A stretch of DNA of 64,000 nt. It comes from Halalkalibacter oceani (lineage in GTDB: Bacteria > Bacillota > Bacilli > Bacillales > Bacillaceae_D). Positions 48,756 through 57,351 of the stretch are shown here, one piece after another. The position numbers and the translations under genes are program-made. Positions within the stretch are counted from its first letter, which is position 1; the number at the start of each line of letters is the position of its first letter. The DNA lies in assembly GCF_040544555.1 (NCBI RefSeq), contig NZ_JBEPKD010000008.1:1-64000 (forward strand). The letters run 5' to 3'. The notes beneath the pieces are model-generated. The model was not told where the DNA came from and ran no database searches. It saw only the letters and a program-made list of their open reading frames with translations.

Positions 48756-49760
48756 TTAATGCTTATAAAATTTCAGCATGAAAGTCGTCCCTTTTCCAGG
48801 TTCGCTCGTCACTTCAATATCGCCGTTTTGACTTGTGATAATGCTGTGTGCCATCGCCAGTCCAATGCCGATGCTGCCTTCGCTGGCATTTTTTCCTTTA
48901 TAAAACCGTTTGAAAATATACGGAAGGTCATCCTTGGCAATCCCTTTGCCATTATCGGCGATGATGATTTCACTGTAGAGCGCATTGTCGGAAAAGGACA
49001 CGGCAATCTCTCCTCCCTCTCCTGTATGCTCCACCCCATTTTTCAAAATATTAATCAACGCTTCGACCGTCCAGTTCGCGTCAACACCGATTGAAACTGC
49101 TCCGTCACCAGCAAGCCTTAGACGCTGTTCCTTAATATCCATCGGAATTAACAGCGGTTCAACCGCCCTGCTTATCAATTCCTCCATCGCAATCGGCTCT
49201 TTTTTAAAGTGAATCGTGCCGGCATCGATTTTCGACAGTTTTAATAAGGATGAAACGAGCCATTCAATCCGTTCAAGCTGAATGCGGATATTATTTGTAA
49301 ATTCCGCCCGTTTTTCAGTCGAGAGCTCGGCGTCGCTGAGCAAGTCAGACATGACCATCATCGACGTTAACGGTGTTTTTAATTGATGAGAAATATCCGA
49401 GATCGCATCGGTCAGTTTGCTTTTATCACGGGCCAGACTGTTTCCTTGCTCTGACAGCATTTGTGTCACTTTATATATTTCGTTTTTCAGCAGGCTCAGC
49501 TCTCCCTCTTCATTATCGCGGACATCGAGCGCGTAATCGCCCGCCGTGATCTGCCGCAAATAGCGTGAAAGCTTTCCCATCTCCCGATAGCGCCAGCGCG
49601 CATACACAAGATTGCTGACGCACAGCAGCAAAGCGGCAACGGCCACTACACTTGCCGCAATTGCTGAAAAAAAGCTCACCACGCCAACGGCAATGGTGCT
49701 GAAGACGACTTGAAACAAAACAAAATAGCGGAACTCGCGATTTCTGAACATCTTACTCAC
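48756..49760 (-). CDS. Sensor histidine kinase
   Basis: 334 residues. Two close N-terminal transmembrane helices (about 10-55) with almost no extracellular loop, as in intramembrane-sensing kinases; then a linker, the phosphoacceptor site ISHQLKTPLTSMMVMSDLL, and ATPase boxes NILKNGVEH (N), IIADNGKGIAKDDLP (G1) and GSIGIGLAMAHSI (G2). The tiny sensor suggests that the signal comes from the neighbouring ABC transporter. It overlaps the response-regulator gene by 8 bases. Confidence 0.92.
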   Translation of the reverse strand: MSKMFRNREFRYFVLFQVVFSTIAVGVVSFFSAIAASVVAVAALLLCVSNLVYARWRYREMGKLSRYLRQITAGDYALDVRDNEEGELSLLKNEIYKVTQMLSEQGNSLARDKSKLTDAISDISHQLKTPLTSMMVMSDLLSDAELSTEKRAEFTNNIRIQLERIEWLVSSLLKLSKIDAGTIHFKKEPIAMEELISRAVEPLLIPMDIKEQRLRLAGDGAVSIGVDANWTVEALINILKNGVEHTGEGGEIAVSFSDNALYSEIIIADNGKGIAKDDLPYIFKRFYKGKNASEGSIGIGLAMAHSIITSQNGDIEVTSEPGKGTTFMLKFYKH

Positions 49761-50439
49761 CGACCTTATAGCCGAGACCGCGCACGGTCTTTATTAAGTG
49801 CGGCTGCTGCGGATCATCCTCAAGCTTTTCGCGCAGGCGCTTAATGTAAACCGTTAATGTATTATCATTGACGAAATCACCAGCCACATCCCAAATCTGC
49901 TCCAGCAGCTGCTGTCGGGAAAGAACGTGGCCAATATGATTGGCAAAGATCATCAGCAGGCGATATTCCAGCGCCGTCAGCAGCACTTCCGTTCCCCGCT
50001 TGTACACCTTTCCTTCAAGCGTGTGAATCCGGACATCGCCAAGCTCAATCACCGACCTTGCCTGAGGTACCTGCTTCTGATAACGGCGGAGAACCGATTT
50101 AATCCGCGATAAAAGCTCGCGTACGCGAAACGGCTTCGTAATATAATCATCCGCTCCCATATCAAGCCCCATCACGACATTCACTTCCTCGTCCATCGCC
50201 GTTAAAAAAATGACCGGAATATCGCTCTGCTCCTTCACAAGCTGGCACAGTTCATATCCGCTGCCATCAGGAAGGGATAAATCGAACAAGCATAATTGAA
50301 TATGATGAAGCTCGTTGGCGAGCACATGCTTCGCCGACTCGGCATCATAGCATAAAATCGTCGTAAACTGATCCTGCTGCAACGAATACTCCAGCCCGGC
50401 CGCGATCGTTTTATCATCCTCCACAAGTAAAATCGCCAT
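49753..50439 (-). CDS. OmpR-family response regulator
   Basis: 228 residues. The receiver domain has the acidic pair VEDD, phosphoacceptor Asp in CLFDLSLPDGSG, Thr in PVIFLTAMD and Lys in YITKPF. The C-terminal winged helix reads LEYRLLMIFANHIGHVLSR and VNDNTLTVYIKRLREKLEDD. GGAGGAG precedes the ATG. A 26-bp perfect palindrome lies just upstream. Regulates the adjacent transporter by inference. Confidence 0.93.
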   Translation of the reverse strand: MAILLVEDDKTIAAGLEYSLQQDQFTTILCYDAESAKHVLANELHHIQLCLFDLSLPDGSGYELCQLVKEQSDIPVIFLTAMDEEVNVVMGLDMGADDYITKPFRVRELLSRIKSVLRRYQKQVPQARSVIELGDVRIHTLEGKVYKRGTEVLLTALEYRLLMIFANHIGHVLSRQQLLEQIWDVAGDFVNDNTLTVYIKRLREKLEDDPQQPHLIKTVRGLGYKVGE

Positions 50440-50460
50440 CTTCTCTCCTCCAAAAAAATA

Positions 50461-50486
50461 GTAGGGTATAATTCATTATACCCTAC
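50461..50486. promoter_or_regulatory. 26-bp palindrome before the response-regulator gene
   Basis: GTAGGGTATAAT (50461-50472), TC, ATTATACCCTAC (50475-50486): perfect 12-bp arms containing TATAAT on both strands. It lies 22 bases upstream of the regulator's ATG, so it probably combines the -10 box with an operator. Confidence 0.7.
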
Positions 50487-50645
50487 ACAGGCTGTCGCCA
50501 AAGTCGATCGGCTTTTTTGTTTCGTAGTCGGGGTTTTGCTCTTCGACCATCCCGCCGCTTTTCTAGTGGGATCAAATAAAGACAGGTGATCCGTTCTTTT
50601 CTATCGGGAGGAACGATGCCCATCGATGCAGGCGCCAAGAAAACA

Positions 50646-52427
50646 TCACAGCTTAAAATGGTCAATTCTTTCCTTTAATTGTTCCGCGAGCTGCGCCAGT
50701 TCAGCCGCGCGACTTGACACCTCTTCAATGGAATCGCTCGATTGCTCTGCTGATTCGGCCGCCTGCTCTACCCCGGCAGCCAGCTCTTCAGAAACCGAGG
50801 CGATATCATCGACCGCACCAACCATTTCCTCGTTATCACGCGAAATATCTTTAAGATTGTTGGAAATCGCCGCAATTTTGCTGACGATTTCGTTCACCGA
50901 CTGATTGATCTGCTTAAACGTCTCACCCGTCACCGCGATTTGATGAGAGCCTTCATCAACCACTTTATAACCGTCCTCCAGCGAGACGGCGACATCATTC
51001 GATTCGCTTTGAATCTTTGTCACAATATCCGTAATATCCCCGACCGAATCATTCACCTGCTCCGACAGCTTGCGAACCTCGTCCGCAACAACAGCGAATC
51101 CTTTCCCATGCTCGCCGGCCCGCGCCGCTTCAATCGCCGCATTTAATGCCAGCAAATTTGTCCGTTCAGCGACTTCCCGGATCACGTTAACCAATGCTGA
51201 AATCTCCTGTGACTGTTGATCCAGTCCTCTTACTTTTTCAACCGCATCGTGCACGATCTGATTGATATTGTTCATCTGTGTGACTGATGCCGTCATTAAC
51301 TGGCTGCCTTCTTCCGTCACCGCCAGCATTCCTTTGGAAACGCGGGCGACCTCTTCCCCGTTCTGATAAGCGTGTTCGATCTCACTTGTAAACCGCTCCA
51401 TGAATTCAGCCAAATCAGCAGCGCGATTCGCCTGTGTTTCGGTTCCTGAGGATAATTGCTGCATCGTCGCTGCAATCTGCTCACTGCCTTCCTTCACCTC
51501 GTTCGCCGCCCCGGTTAACTCCTGGCTTTGCTCTGTCACATGTCTGGATGCGTCCGCCATCTCACGGACAATATGATGGAGGCTATCTTTCATTGCGTTC
51601 ACAGACTGCGCCAGTCCGTTAAATTCATCTTTCGTTTTCAAAACAATCGGCTCAGTCGACAGATCTCCCTCAGCGACCCTGTTCATTTCCTCATTCATGA
51701 TCTGTACGTTTTTAACGAGGCCTTTGACGAACAATAACACACAAACAAGACCGAGGATGACGGAAACAACAGCCGTCAACATCGTCGCTCCAAGAATCTC
51801 GTGGCGCAATTCCGTTGCCAGCTTCGACATTTCAAAATCCATGCCGACCACCCCGATCACCGTGCCCTGCTCACTTTCGACCGTCATCGCCAGGGTAATC
51901 GTCGACTTTCCGGTGGCGGTATCAAAATACGGCTCTGTCCAAATCACCTCGCCCCGGGCCGCTTCAGCCTGCGTGTACCAAGCCGTCGTCCGCGGGTCAT
52001 AGCTTGTCAGATCGACTTCTGCCGGCGGAATATGATCTAAATAAAGCGCCCCTGTATTCGTTCCGATGTAAAGGTTGATTAAATAATCGTCACCCTGGGA
52101 AAGCTCCTGCAAATACTCTTCATAAAAAGCCGTCAGCGCCGGTTCGTTCGCTGCCGGCATATTCTGATAATTTGCGGCGCCCGAGGCCTCGACTGCTTCA
52201 TATTGTACTTCCGGCAATTCTGCGATGCGCTTCAATTCTTCTTCATAATCGCGAAAAATCGCTTCGATTGTCGACGACATACTTTCCAAGTCTTCTTTCT
52301 GGATTATTGCTTTTTCAAGGATAGCGGTTTTCTGATATAAAAACAGCGCGACAAATACTAATGGAATAACGAGTAAAACAATCATAAAAAAGTTTAATTT
52401 GAACTTTATTGATTTTCCTTTTATCAT
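50646..52427 (-). CDS. Methyl-accepting chemotaxis protein
   Basis: 593 residues. One N-terminal transmembrane helix (about 12-31), a dCache-type extracellular sensor (about 35-200; YDPRTTAWYTQAEAARGEVIWTEPY and VIGVVGMDF), a second helix (about 215-235), HAMP, and a cytoplasmic signalling hairpin whose tip is REVAERTNLLALNAAIEAARAGEHGKGFAVVADEVRKL. The dCache lineage commonly binds amino acids or other small organic ligands. No chemotaxis genes flank it. An orphan receptor. Confidence 0.93.
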   Translation of the reverse strand: MIKGKSIKFKLNFFMIVLLVIPLVFVALFLYQKTAILEKAIIQKEDLESMSSTIEAIFRDYEEELKRIAELPEVQYEAVEASGAANYQNMPAANEPALTAFYEEYLQELSQGDDYLINLYIGTNTGALYLDHIPPAEVDLTSYDPRTTAWYTQAEAARGEVIWTEPYFDTATGKSTITLAMTVESEQGTVIGVVGMDFEMSKLATELRHEILGATMLTAVVSVILGLVCVLLFVKGLVKNVQIMNEEMNRVAEGDLSTEPIVLKTKDEFNGLAQSVNAMKDSLHHIVREMADASRHVTEQSQELTGAANEVKEGSEQIAATMQQLSSGTETQANRAADLAEFMERFTSEIEHAYQNGEEVARVSKGMLAVTEEGSQLMTASVTQMNNINQIVHDAVEKVRGLDQQSQEISALVNVIREVAERTNLLALNAAIEAARAGEHGKGFAVVADEVRKLSEQVNDSVGDITDIVTKIQSESNDVAVSLEDGYKVVDEGSHQIAVTGETFKQINQSVNEIVSKIAAISNNLKDISRDNEEMVGAVDDIASVSEELAAGVEQAAESAEQSSDSIEEVSSRAAELAQLAEQLKERIDHFKL

Positions 52428-52607
52428 TTTTCATTGTCCCCTCTTCAAAATATATGCTACCAATAAAATGAATCAGGAACATTTTACCACTATTTTTTAA
52501 CCATTTCGACAATTTTTCATTATCTAATAATAATAAAACGCTTACTTTTTCACTCTTTCTGACACACGCTATCAGACGCCTCAATCACTTTCATACAATA
52601 ATGAAAA

Positions 52608-52655
52608 AAAGCCTAAGACAGCAGGTTGACTTTTCCCATTTTCGTCTTAAGCTTT
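52608..52655 (-). terminator. Terminator after the CD3324-like gene
   Basis: AAAGCTTAAGACG pairs with TGTCTTAGGCTTT, with a following TTTTTT on the minus strand, 25 bases after the gene's stop. The 250-bp gap to the chemoreceptor gene holds nothing else that I can name. Confidence 0.8.
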
Positions 52656-52680
52656 GGCAAATCGACTTCCTTATTTTTTC

Positions 52681-52950
52681 TCATGAGCGCTTTGAGTAAA
52701 TAATTTTTTTAATTGTATCCACTGAAAGACAGTGCCGCGCCGCCAATTCATCGACGGTCACCCCGTCAGCATAGCTTTGTCTGATCGCGTCATTGCGGCG
52801 ATCAATCCGCTTTCTTTCCCCAGACTGACTGCCCCACCGTTCGCGACTGGCTGCAGGCTTCGGAATGTAAATCATATCACCTTGGACGTATTTTTGAATT
52901 TCCTTTATCAGTTTTTCTGGTAAAACATGACTTGCTTTCACATACTTCAT
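52681..52950 (-). CDS. CD3324-like helix-turn-helix protein
   Basis: 89 residues. The opening MKYVKASHVLPEKLIKEIQKYVQGDMIYIPKP is characteristic of the CD3324 family (related to Mor-type activators), followed by a basic region (RERWGSQSGERKRIDRRNDAI) and a helix-turn-helix (GVTVDELAARHCLSVDTIKKI). It is probably a DNA-binding regulator of unknown target. AAGGAG precedes the ATG. The 5' leader can form alternative stems (52992-53076), so its own expression may be controlled at RNA level. Confidence 0.8.
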   Translation of the reverse strand: MKYVKASHVLPEKLIKEIQKYVQGDMIYIPKPAASRERWGSQSGERKRIDRRNDAIRQSYADGVTVDELAARHCLSVDTIKKIIYSKRS

Positions 52951-52991
52951 ATAGAGCCAGCTCCTTATTCATAGTTGCAAAATAAATAAGG

Positions 52992-53076
52992 TGCAAAGCC
53001 TCTATCAAAACGGCGATCTCCTATACGATCATTTCGCCCCATGCAAAGGATCGCCCATTCATCAAAGGCTTTGCAT
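52992..53076 (-). ncRNA. Structured leader with mutually exclusive stems
   Basis: TGCAAAGCCT (53075-53066) pairs perfectly with AGGCTTTGCA (53001-52992) as an outer 10-bp stem, enclosing GGCGATC/GATCGCC (53055-53049 with 53018-53012). The same 5' segment can instead pair with CTTTGCAT at 53048-53041 (8 bp). A GGCAAA/TTTGCC hairpin lies further upstream (about 53104-53121). The structure ends about 40 bases before the CD3324-like start codon. It does not match a riboswitch consensus I can recall. Confidence 0.5.
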
Positions 53077-53163
53077 GAGTAGCTGAAGACGTAGGCAAAA
53101 AAGAATTTGCCATCCGAAACCCTCCCCTGCTTTGTGTCGTCTGCTTTATTATACATGTGGTCA

Positions 53164-54645
53164 TTAGTTTGTTGCACTTCTCATGTTTTTTACTTCCGAA
53201 TATAAACTATAAAAGAAGACAATTAGTGCAGTAGAAACCAAAATAATAGAAATTGGATCATTTAGCATCGTAAATATGTTTCCGTACTGCATCAATCCTC
53301 TTCTCAAGTAATCCTCTCCAATAGGCCCCAAAACGAAGCCTAGTATTAATGGAGCGAACGGAAAGTTGTTTTTCATAAGAATGAGCCCTACCACTCCTAA
53401 CAAAACCATCAACCATACATCAAAAATGAGATAATTATCTGCGTATACACCTACAACCGTAAGCATTAAAATAATACTAAACAAATAATGATTAGGAATC
53501 ATTAGAATTTTGGGGAATAGCCTCATTCCAAGTAACTGCAGAGCAAATACGGCAATGATCGACAAAAAGAAACCGATAAACACCACATATACAATATCTG
53601 GGTTTGACGTAAAAAGCATCGGTCCCGGCTGAATTCCATGAATCATAAATCCTCCTAATAGAATAGCGGTGACTGTATCTCCGGGTATTCCCAAGGATAG
53701 TAGTGGTATCAAGGCCCCTCCTAATGCGGCATTATTGGATGATTCAGAGGCGTATATTCCTTCTGGTGCCCCTTTACCAAAATTCTTTTTGTTTTTAGAT
53801 GTCTGTTTTGCTTGAGCGTAAGCTACAAGGTTCGAAGCTCCGGCTCCTAATCCCGGCAAAACGCCGAAACCCACTCCTATTAGTGATGATCTAATCATAT
53901 TCCACATATTTGCGAAAGTTTCTGATATCGAGATCCCTATCCCTTTGATTTTGAGCGAGGTCTTTGTTTTAAGATCACCTTTTTCAATATCAGATAGAAT
54001 TTGGGAGATGGCAAACAGCCCCATAATTACAGCGACTAAGCTAACACCCGAATTTAATTGGCTAATCCCAAAGGTTAATCTAGCGGAACCATCAATAGGA
54101 GAAAAACCTACTAAGGCTATGGCAACTCCAAGCAATCCCGAAGTAAACCCCTTAATCATATTTCCGCGGGATAGCACAGAGATTAACAGGATCGCAAAAA
54201 AGACTAAGGAAAAAAATTGGGGCGGCCCTAATCGAACAGCAAATTGGGAAATCGTTACCGAGGATGTAATTAAAAACACTCCCCCAATTAATCCTCCAAC
54301 TAAGGTTGCGATGATTCCGATGCCTAATGCACGTACAGGTTCACCATTTTTTGTCATTGGATACGCATCGAAAGTGGTGGCCACAGATGAAGGAGTTCCG
54401 GGAATGCCTAATAGCGTTGATGCTACTAGGCCACCAGATATACCACCGACATATACACCAACAAGTAAAAGTATCGCCGAAACGGAATCAAATCCAAATG
54501 TAACTGGAACTAAAATCGCCACAGCCATCGTTGCATTTAACCCAGGTATTGAGCCGACAATAATCCCAATGAACACTCCAACTAAGAGAAAGAAAATCGC
54601 ACCGGATAACATGCTTTCCATTAAAGTTGATAAGAAAAGATCCAA
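53164..54645 (-). CDS. tctA: Tripartite tricarboxylate transporter, large membrane subunit (TctA)
   Basis: 493 residues, about twelve transmembrane segments, with both TctA signatures: GSIPGLNATMAVAILVPVTFG, LGIPGTPSSVATTFDAYPM in the first half, and GLGAGASNLVAYAQAK, LSLGIPGDTVTAILLGGFMIHGIQPGP in the second. It starts with TTG after GGAGGTG. With TctB and TctC it imports a carboxylate using an ion gradient. Last gene of an AT-rich operon starting at 60.3 kb. Confidence 0.92.
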   Translation of the reverse strand: MDLFLSTLMESMLSGAIFFLLVGVFIGIIVGSIPGLNATMAVAILVPVTFGFDSVSAILLLVGVYVGGISGGLVASTLLGIPGTPSSVATTFDAYPMTKNGEPVRALGIGIIATLVGGLIGGVFLITSSVTISQFAVRLGPPQFFSLVFFAILLISVLSRGNMIKGFTSGLLGVAIALVGFSPIDGSARLTFGISQLNSGVSLVAVIMGLFAISQILSDIEKGDLKTKTSLKIKGIGISISETFANMWNMIRSSLIGVGFGVLPGLGAGASNLVAYAQAKQTSKNKKNFGKGAPEGIYASESSNNAALGGALIPLLSLGIPGDTVTAILLGGFMIHGIQPGPMLFTSNPDIVYVVFIGFFLSIIAVFALQLLGMRLFPKILMIPNHYLFSIILMLTVVGVYADNYLIFDVWLMVLLGVVGLILMKNNFPFAPLILGFVLGPIGEDYLRRGLMQYGNIFTMLNDPISIILVSTALIVFFYSLYSEVKNMRSATN

Positions 54646-54700
54646 CCTAAAAGCACCTCCTTATAAAACAAGCTTAAAGTCCCTATTTTCTCAATATTGA

Positions 54701-55183
54701 TTAGAACATTCCGTTTGGCAATCTGATATTTAATAGCATAGAGAAAGAGAAATTTACCGTAAGCGTGACGATTATTGATGTTGTGACAGCTATTATGAAT
54801 GATTTCCTGCTTTTAACCGGGTTTAAAAACCAAATACTAAATGTTAGAAAAATTAATGTACTTACAACGAAACCGACAATATTTAATAGCGCAATATAGC
54901 CGACAAAAGCTCCAACAATGGACAGCATTCTTTTTTTACTGCCTTTTTGGATATACTCCGGCTCTTCTTGTTCATTTTCTGGCCCTGTTTCCTGACCTCT
55001 TTTAGAAGGCCAAAGGAGAAGGCCAAATCCACATAAAATAAGTCCTCCTCCTATTACTCTTGGCATTAGCACCGGTCCTGGCTCATTCGGAAACTGAGTA
55101 TAGTTAACCCAAAACGTCTGTAATAGCATGTACAAACCGACAACCATAATACCTAACCCAATATAGCGATCATTTTTTGACAT
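54701..55183 (-). CDS. tctB: Tripartite tricarboxylate transporter, small membrane subunit (TctB)
   Basis: 160 residues, four transmembrane helices, with an acidic loop after the second (GQETGPENEQEEPEY). The pattern GLGIMVVGLYMLLQTF ... FPNEPGPVLMPRVIGGGLILCGFGLLLWP is the standard TctB opening. ATAGGAGAG precedes the ATG. It lies between tctC and tctA as usual. Confidence 0.88.
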   Translation of the reverse strand: MSKNDRYIGLGIMVVGLYMLLQTFWVNYTQFPNEPGPVLMPRVIGGGLILCGFGLLLWPSKRGQETGPENEQEEPEYIQKGSKKRMLSIVGAFVGYIALLNIVGFVVSTLIFLTFSIWFLNPVKSRKSFIIAVTTSIIVTLTVNFSFSMLLNIRLPNGMF

Positions 55184-55206
55184 AATTCTCTCCTATTATC
55201 ACAAGA

Positions 55207-56175
55207 TTAATAGCCTAGTTCACTCTTTAAACTATCGATATATTGATAATTTTCATCAATAAATTCCATTGTTTCTTCTTGTGTCCGAAAATCATGTTGG
55301 TGACCAATGTTACCCAAGGACTGAATATATTCTTCTTTTTGAGTCAATTGTTCAGTAGCTTCTTCCCACACTGAAACAATATTTTCATCTAAACCTGCTG
55401 GTCCGTACAATACATGAGTAATTGGGAAATCGATATCAAATCCTTGTTCCGATGCCGAAGGTACATCTGGTAACAATTCCTCTCCCCCATCTGCGAAAAC
55501 GGCTAAAACAGTAAAGTCGCCAGATGCCTGATATTCCGCCGCATTGCTTCCACTCGTAAATGTCATATCTATCTGGCCACCCAAAATGGCGCTCATTCTT
55601 TCGGCCTCTGAACCAGCTTCAAGCATTTGAATATCGATGTCCGCGGCTTGAAGTAACATTCCTCCCATAAAATGAGTAGCTCCACCAAAATCAGCCGCCA
55701 ACGTATATTCTCCAGGGTATGACTTAGCATCTTCCACAAGATCGTTTAAATCTTCCCATCCACTGTCGCTGCTGACGACCAATGCCTGGGTCGAAGAAGA
55801 AAACGTCGTAAGAGGCGTTAAATCAGAAAGTTCATATTCTATCTGCCCTGTTGCCATCCCGGTAAAAACAGCCTGGTGGCCGTAAAACAGTTGATAACCA
55901 GGAGAGTTGGAGCTGATAACGCTGTTCATTGCTGTACTGCCTCCTCCTCCAGTTTGATTAATGATTGTTACATTCACACCCAAGATTTCACTTATCTCCT
56001 CTGCCATAATTCTTGCAGAGTTGTCAGTTGGTCCGCCGGGATTAAACGGTACATAGATCTCGATGTTCTCTTGTGGATAATTGTCTCCTCCATTCGTTGC
56101 TTCATCTGAACCACAGGCTGCTAGGGAAAAAGCTGCACCTGCAACAAAAAGAGTCCGTATTAGTCTTTTTAGCAT
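55207..56175 (-). CDS. tctC: Tripartite tricarboxylate transporter, binding lipoprotein (TctC/BugT)
   Basis: 322 residues. Lipobox LAAC about residue 20, then a Bug-type binding fold with the ligand loops YVPFNPGGPTDNSARIMAEEI and NQTGGGGSTAMNSV, and AADFGGATHFMGGMLL. Such proteins bind carboxylates through main-chain contacts of the first loop. ATG 56175 follows GGAGGA. The ligand should match the operon's substrate, probably a 2-hydroxy or sugar acid. Confidence 0.9.
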   Translation of the reverse strand: MLKRLIRTLFVAGAAFSLAACGSDEATNGGDNYPQENIEIYVPFNPGGPTDNSARIMAEEISEILGVNVTIINQTGGGGSTAMNSVISSNSPGYQLFYGHQAVFTGMATGQIEYELSDLTPLTTFSSSTQALVVSSDSGWEDLNDLVEDAKSYPGEYTLAADFGGATHFMGGMLLQAADIDIQMLEAGSEAERMSAILGGQIDMTFTSGSNAAEYQASGDFTVLAVFADGGEELLPDVPSASEQGFDIDFPITHVLYGPAGLDENIVSVWEEATEQLTQKEEYIQSLGNIGHQHDFRTQEETMEFIDENYQYIDSLKSELGY

Positions 56176-56236
56176 GTTCTTTCCTCCAATTTTCTTATAG
56201 TAAAGCGTTTTCATTTTATCCTCTCTTTGTAACTGA

Positions 56237-57331
56237 CTAGTGTTTATCTCTACTGAGCCAAATCTCGTCAAAAAAACTTTCCTTCACGCCATGGCGGCGC
56301 GCTGTTTCCAACAGCTCTTCAAAAATCTTGTCATCCAATTCAATTCCGTCTCTTTCCTGCCGCTGGAAGTTAGAATGTTCGATGTCCCCAGGCATGAAGA
56401 CTTTTTCAAACCCTAAAGCCGGCGCGCTGTTTCTAGTTTGATTTTCCCTTTCTTCCATTCTCTCCAGGAAATCCGGCAATGACAGCATCGCGTCAATATT
56501 AATCGCCCCAAAAATATGTCCGAGATTCTGTGGGCTGTCTCCATTATAAAATTGTGAAATATCGCTTCCAAACGCTGAATTGGTTAAAACCCCGGATAAA
56601 ATATCCACCATTAGAGCTAAACCGGAGCCTTTGGCTCCACCAAAAGGTAACAGGCTACCTTCCAAAGCTTCCTGTGGGTCTGTTGTTCTTTTACCATCCT
56701 TCGTTATCGCCCAGTCATCAGGAATTATTTGACCTGTCTTGGCTGCCAATGTTATTTTCCCTCTTGCTTGGTTACTCGTTGCCATATCTAAAAGCACTGG
56801 CTTCCCTGACTTTGTAGGGATCGCTATTGAAATCGGGTTGGTCCCCAACGAGGCCTCCCTTGAACCAAATGGTGCCATCACCGGGGAGGTGTTAGTCATC
56901 GAGATTCCTATCATCCCGTTTGAACTGATTTTAGAGGTCCAATAACCTGAGGTCCCATAATGGTTAGAGTTATACACTCCCACCCATGACGAACCCGCTT
57001 CTTTTGCTTTTTCAACTGCCACTTCCACGGCCGTCTCACTTGCCACTTGACCCCATCCGTTATTTGCATCGATCAGAGCTACCGAGGGTGCGTTTTTTAT
57101 ATAAGTCAGCTCTGTATGTTTTTTAGCGAGACCTTTTTCAATTCGAACAATATAATCAGTTAATCTTGCTATACCGTGAGAGTGATGCCCCATTAAATTG
57201 GCATGGACGATGGAATTTGAAATAATCTTCGTTTCCTTCTCAGGCACTCCAAAATTCAAAAGTATCTCATTTGAAAATTCTATTAATTTCTTGTAAGGAA
57301 TAACGATTTTTCTGTCTGTTGAGCGTTTCAT
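56237..57331 (-). CDS. Malate/L-lactate/ureidoglycolate dehydrogenase-family oxidoreductase (Ldh2)
   Basis: 364 residues of the LDH2/MDH2 NAD(P)-dependent family, which act on 2-hydroxy acids and cyclic imino acids. Motifs: HANLMGHHSHGIARLTDYI, GWGQVASETAVEVA, NSNHYGTSGYW, SMTNTSPVMAPFG and GTNPISIAIP, LLPFGGAKGSGLALMVDILSG. ATG 57331 follows AGGTGGAGGG. In this operon it probably oxidises the imported hydroxy acid, or the epimer made by the LarA-like protein. Confidence 0.88.
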   Translation of the reverse strand: MKRSTDRKIVIPYKKLIEFSNEILLNFGVPEKETKIISNSIVHANLMGHHSHGIARLTDYIVRIEKGLAKKHTELTYIKNAPSVALIDANNGWGQVASETAVEVAVEKAKEAGSSWVGVYNSNHYGTSGYWTSKISSNGMIGISMTNTSPVMAPFGSREASLGTNPISIAIPTKSGKPVLLDMATSNQARGKITLAAKTGQIIPDDWAITKDGKRTTDPQEALEGSLLPFGGAKGSGLALMVDILSGVLTNSAFGSDISQFYNGDSPQNLGHIFGAINIDAMLSLPDFLERMEERENQTRNSAPALGFEKVFMPGDIEHSNFQRQERDGIELDDKIFEELLETARRHGVKESFFDEIWLSRDKH

Positions 57332-57351
57332 CCGTTCCCTCCACCTTATCA

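Noticed and set aside
52992..53076. Identification of the leader as a c-di-GMP-I riboswitch because of GCAAAGCC
   Set aside because: Only that octamer matches; the GAAA tetraloop, receptor and other conserved blocks are missing.
52965..53177. 70-codon minus-strand reading frame
   Set aside because: It covers the structured leader of the CD3324-like gene. Its repeated hairpin arms explain the open frame, and no ribosome site is present.
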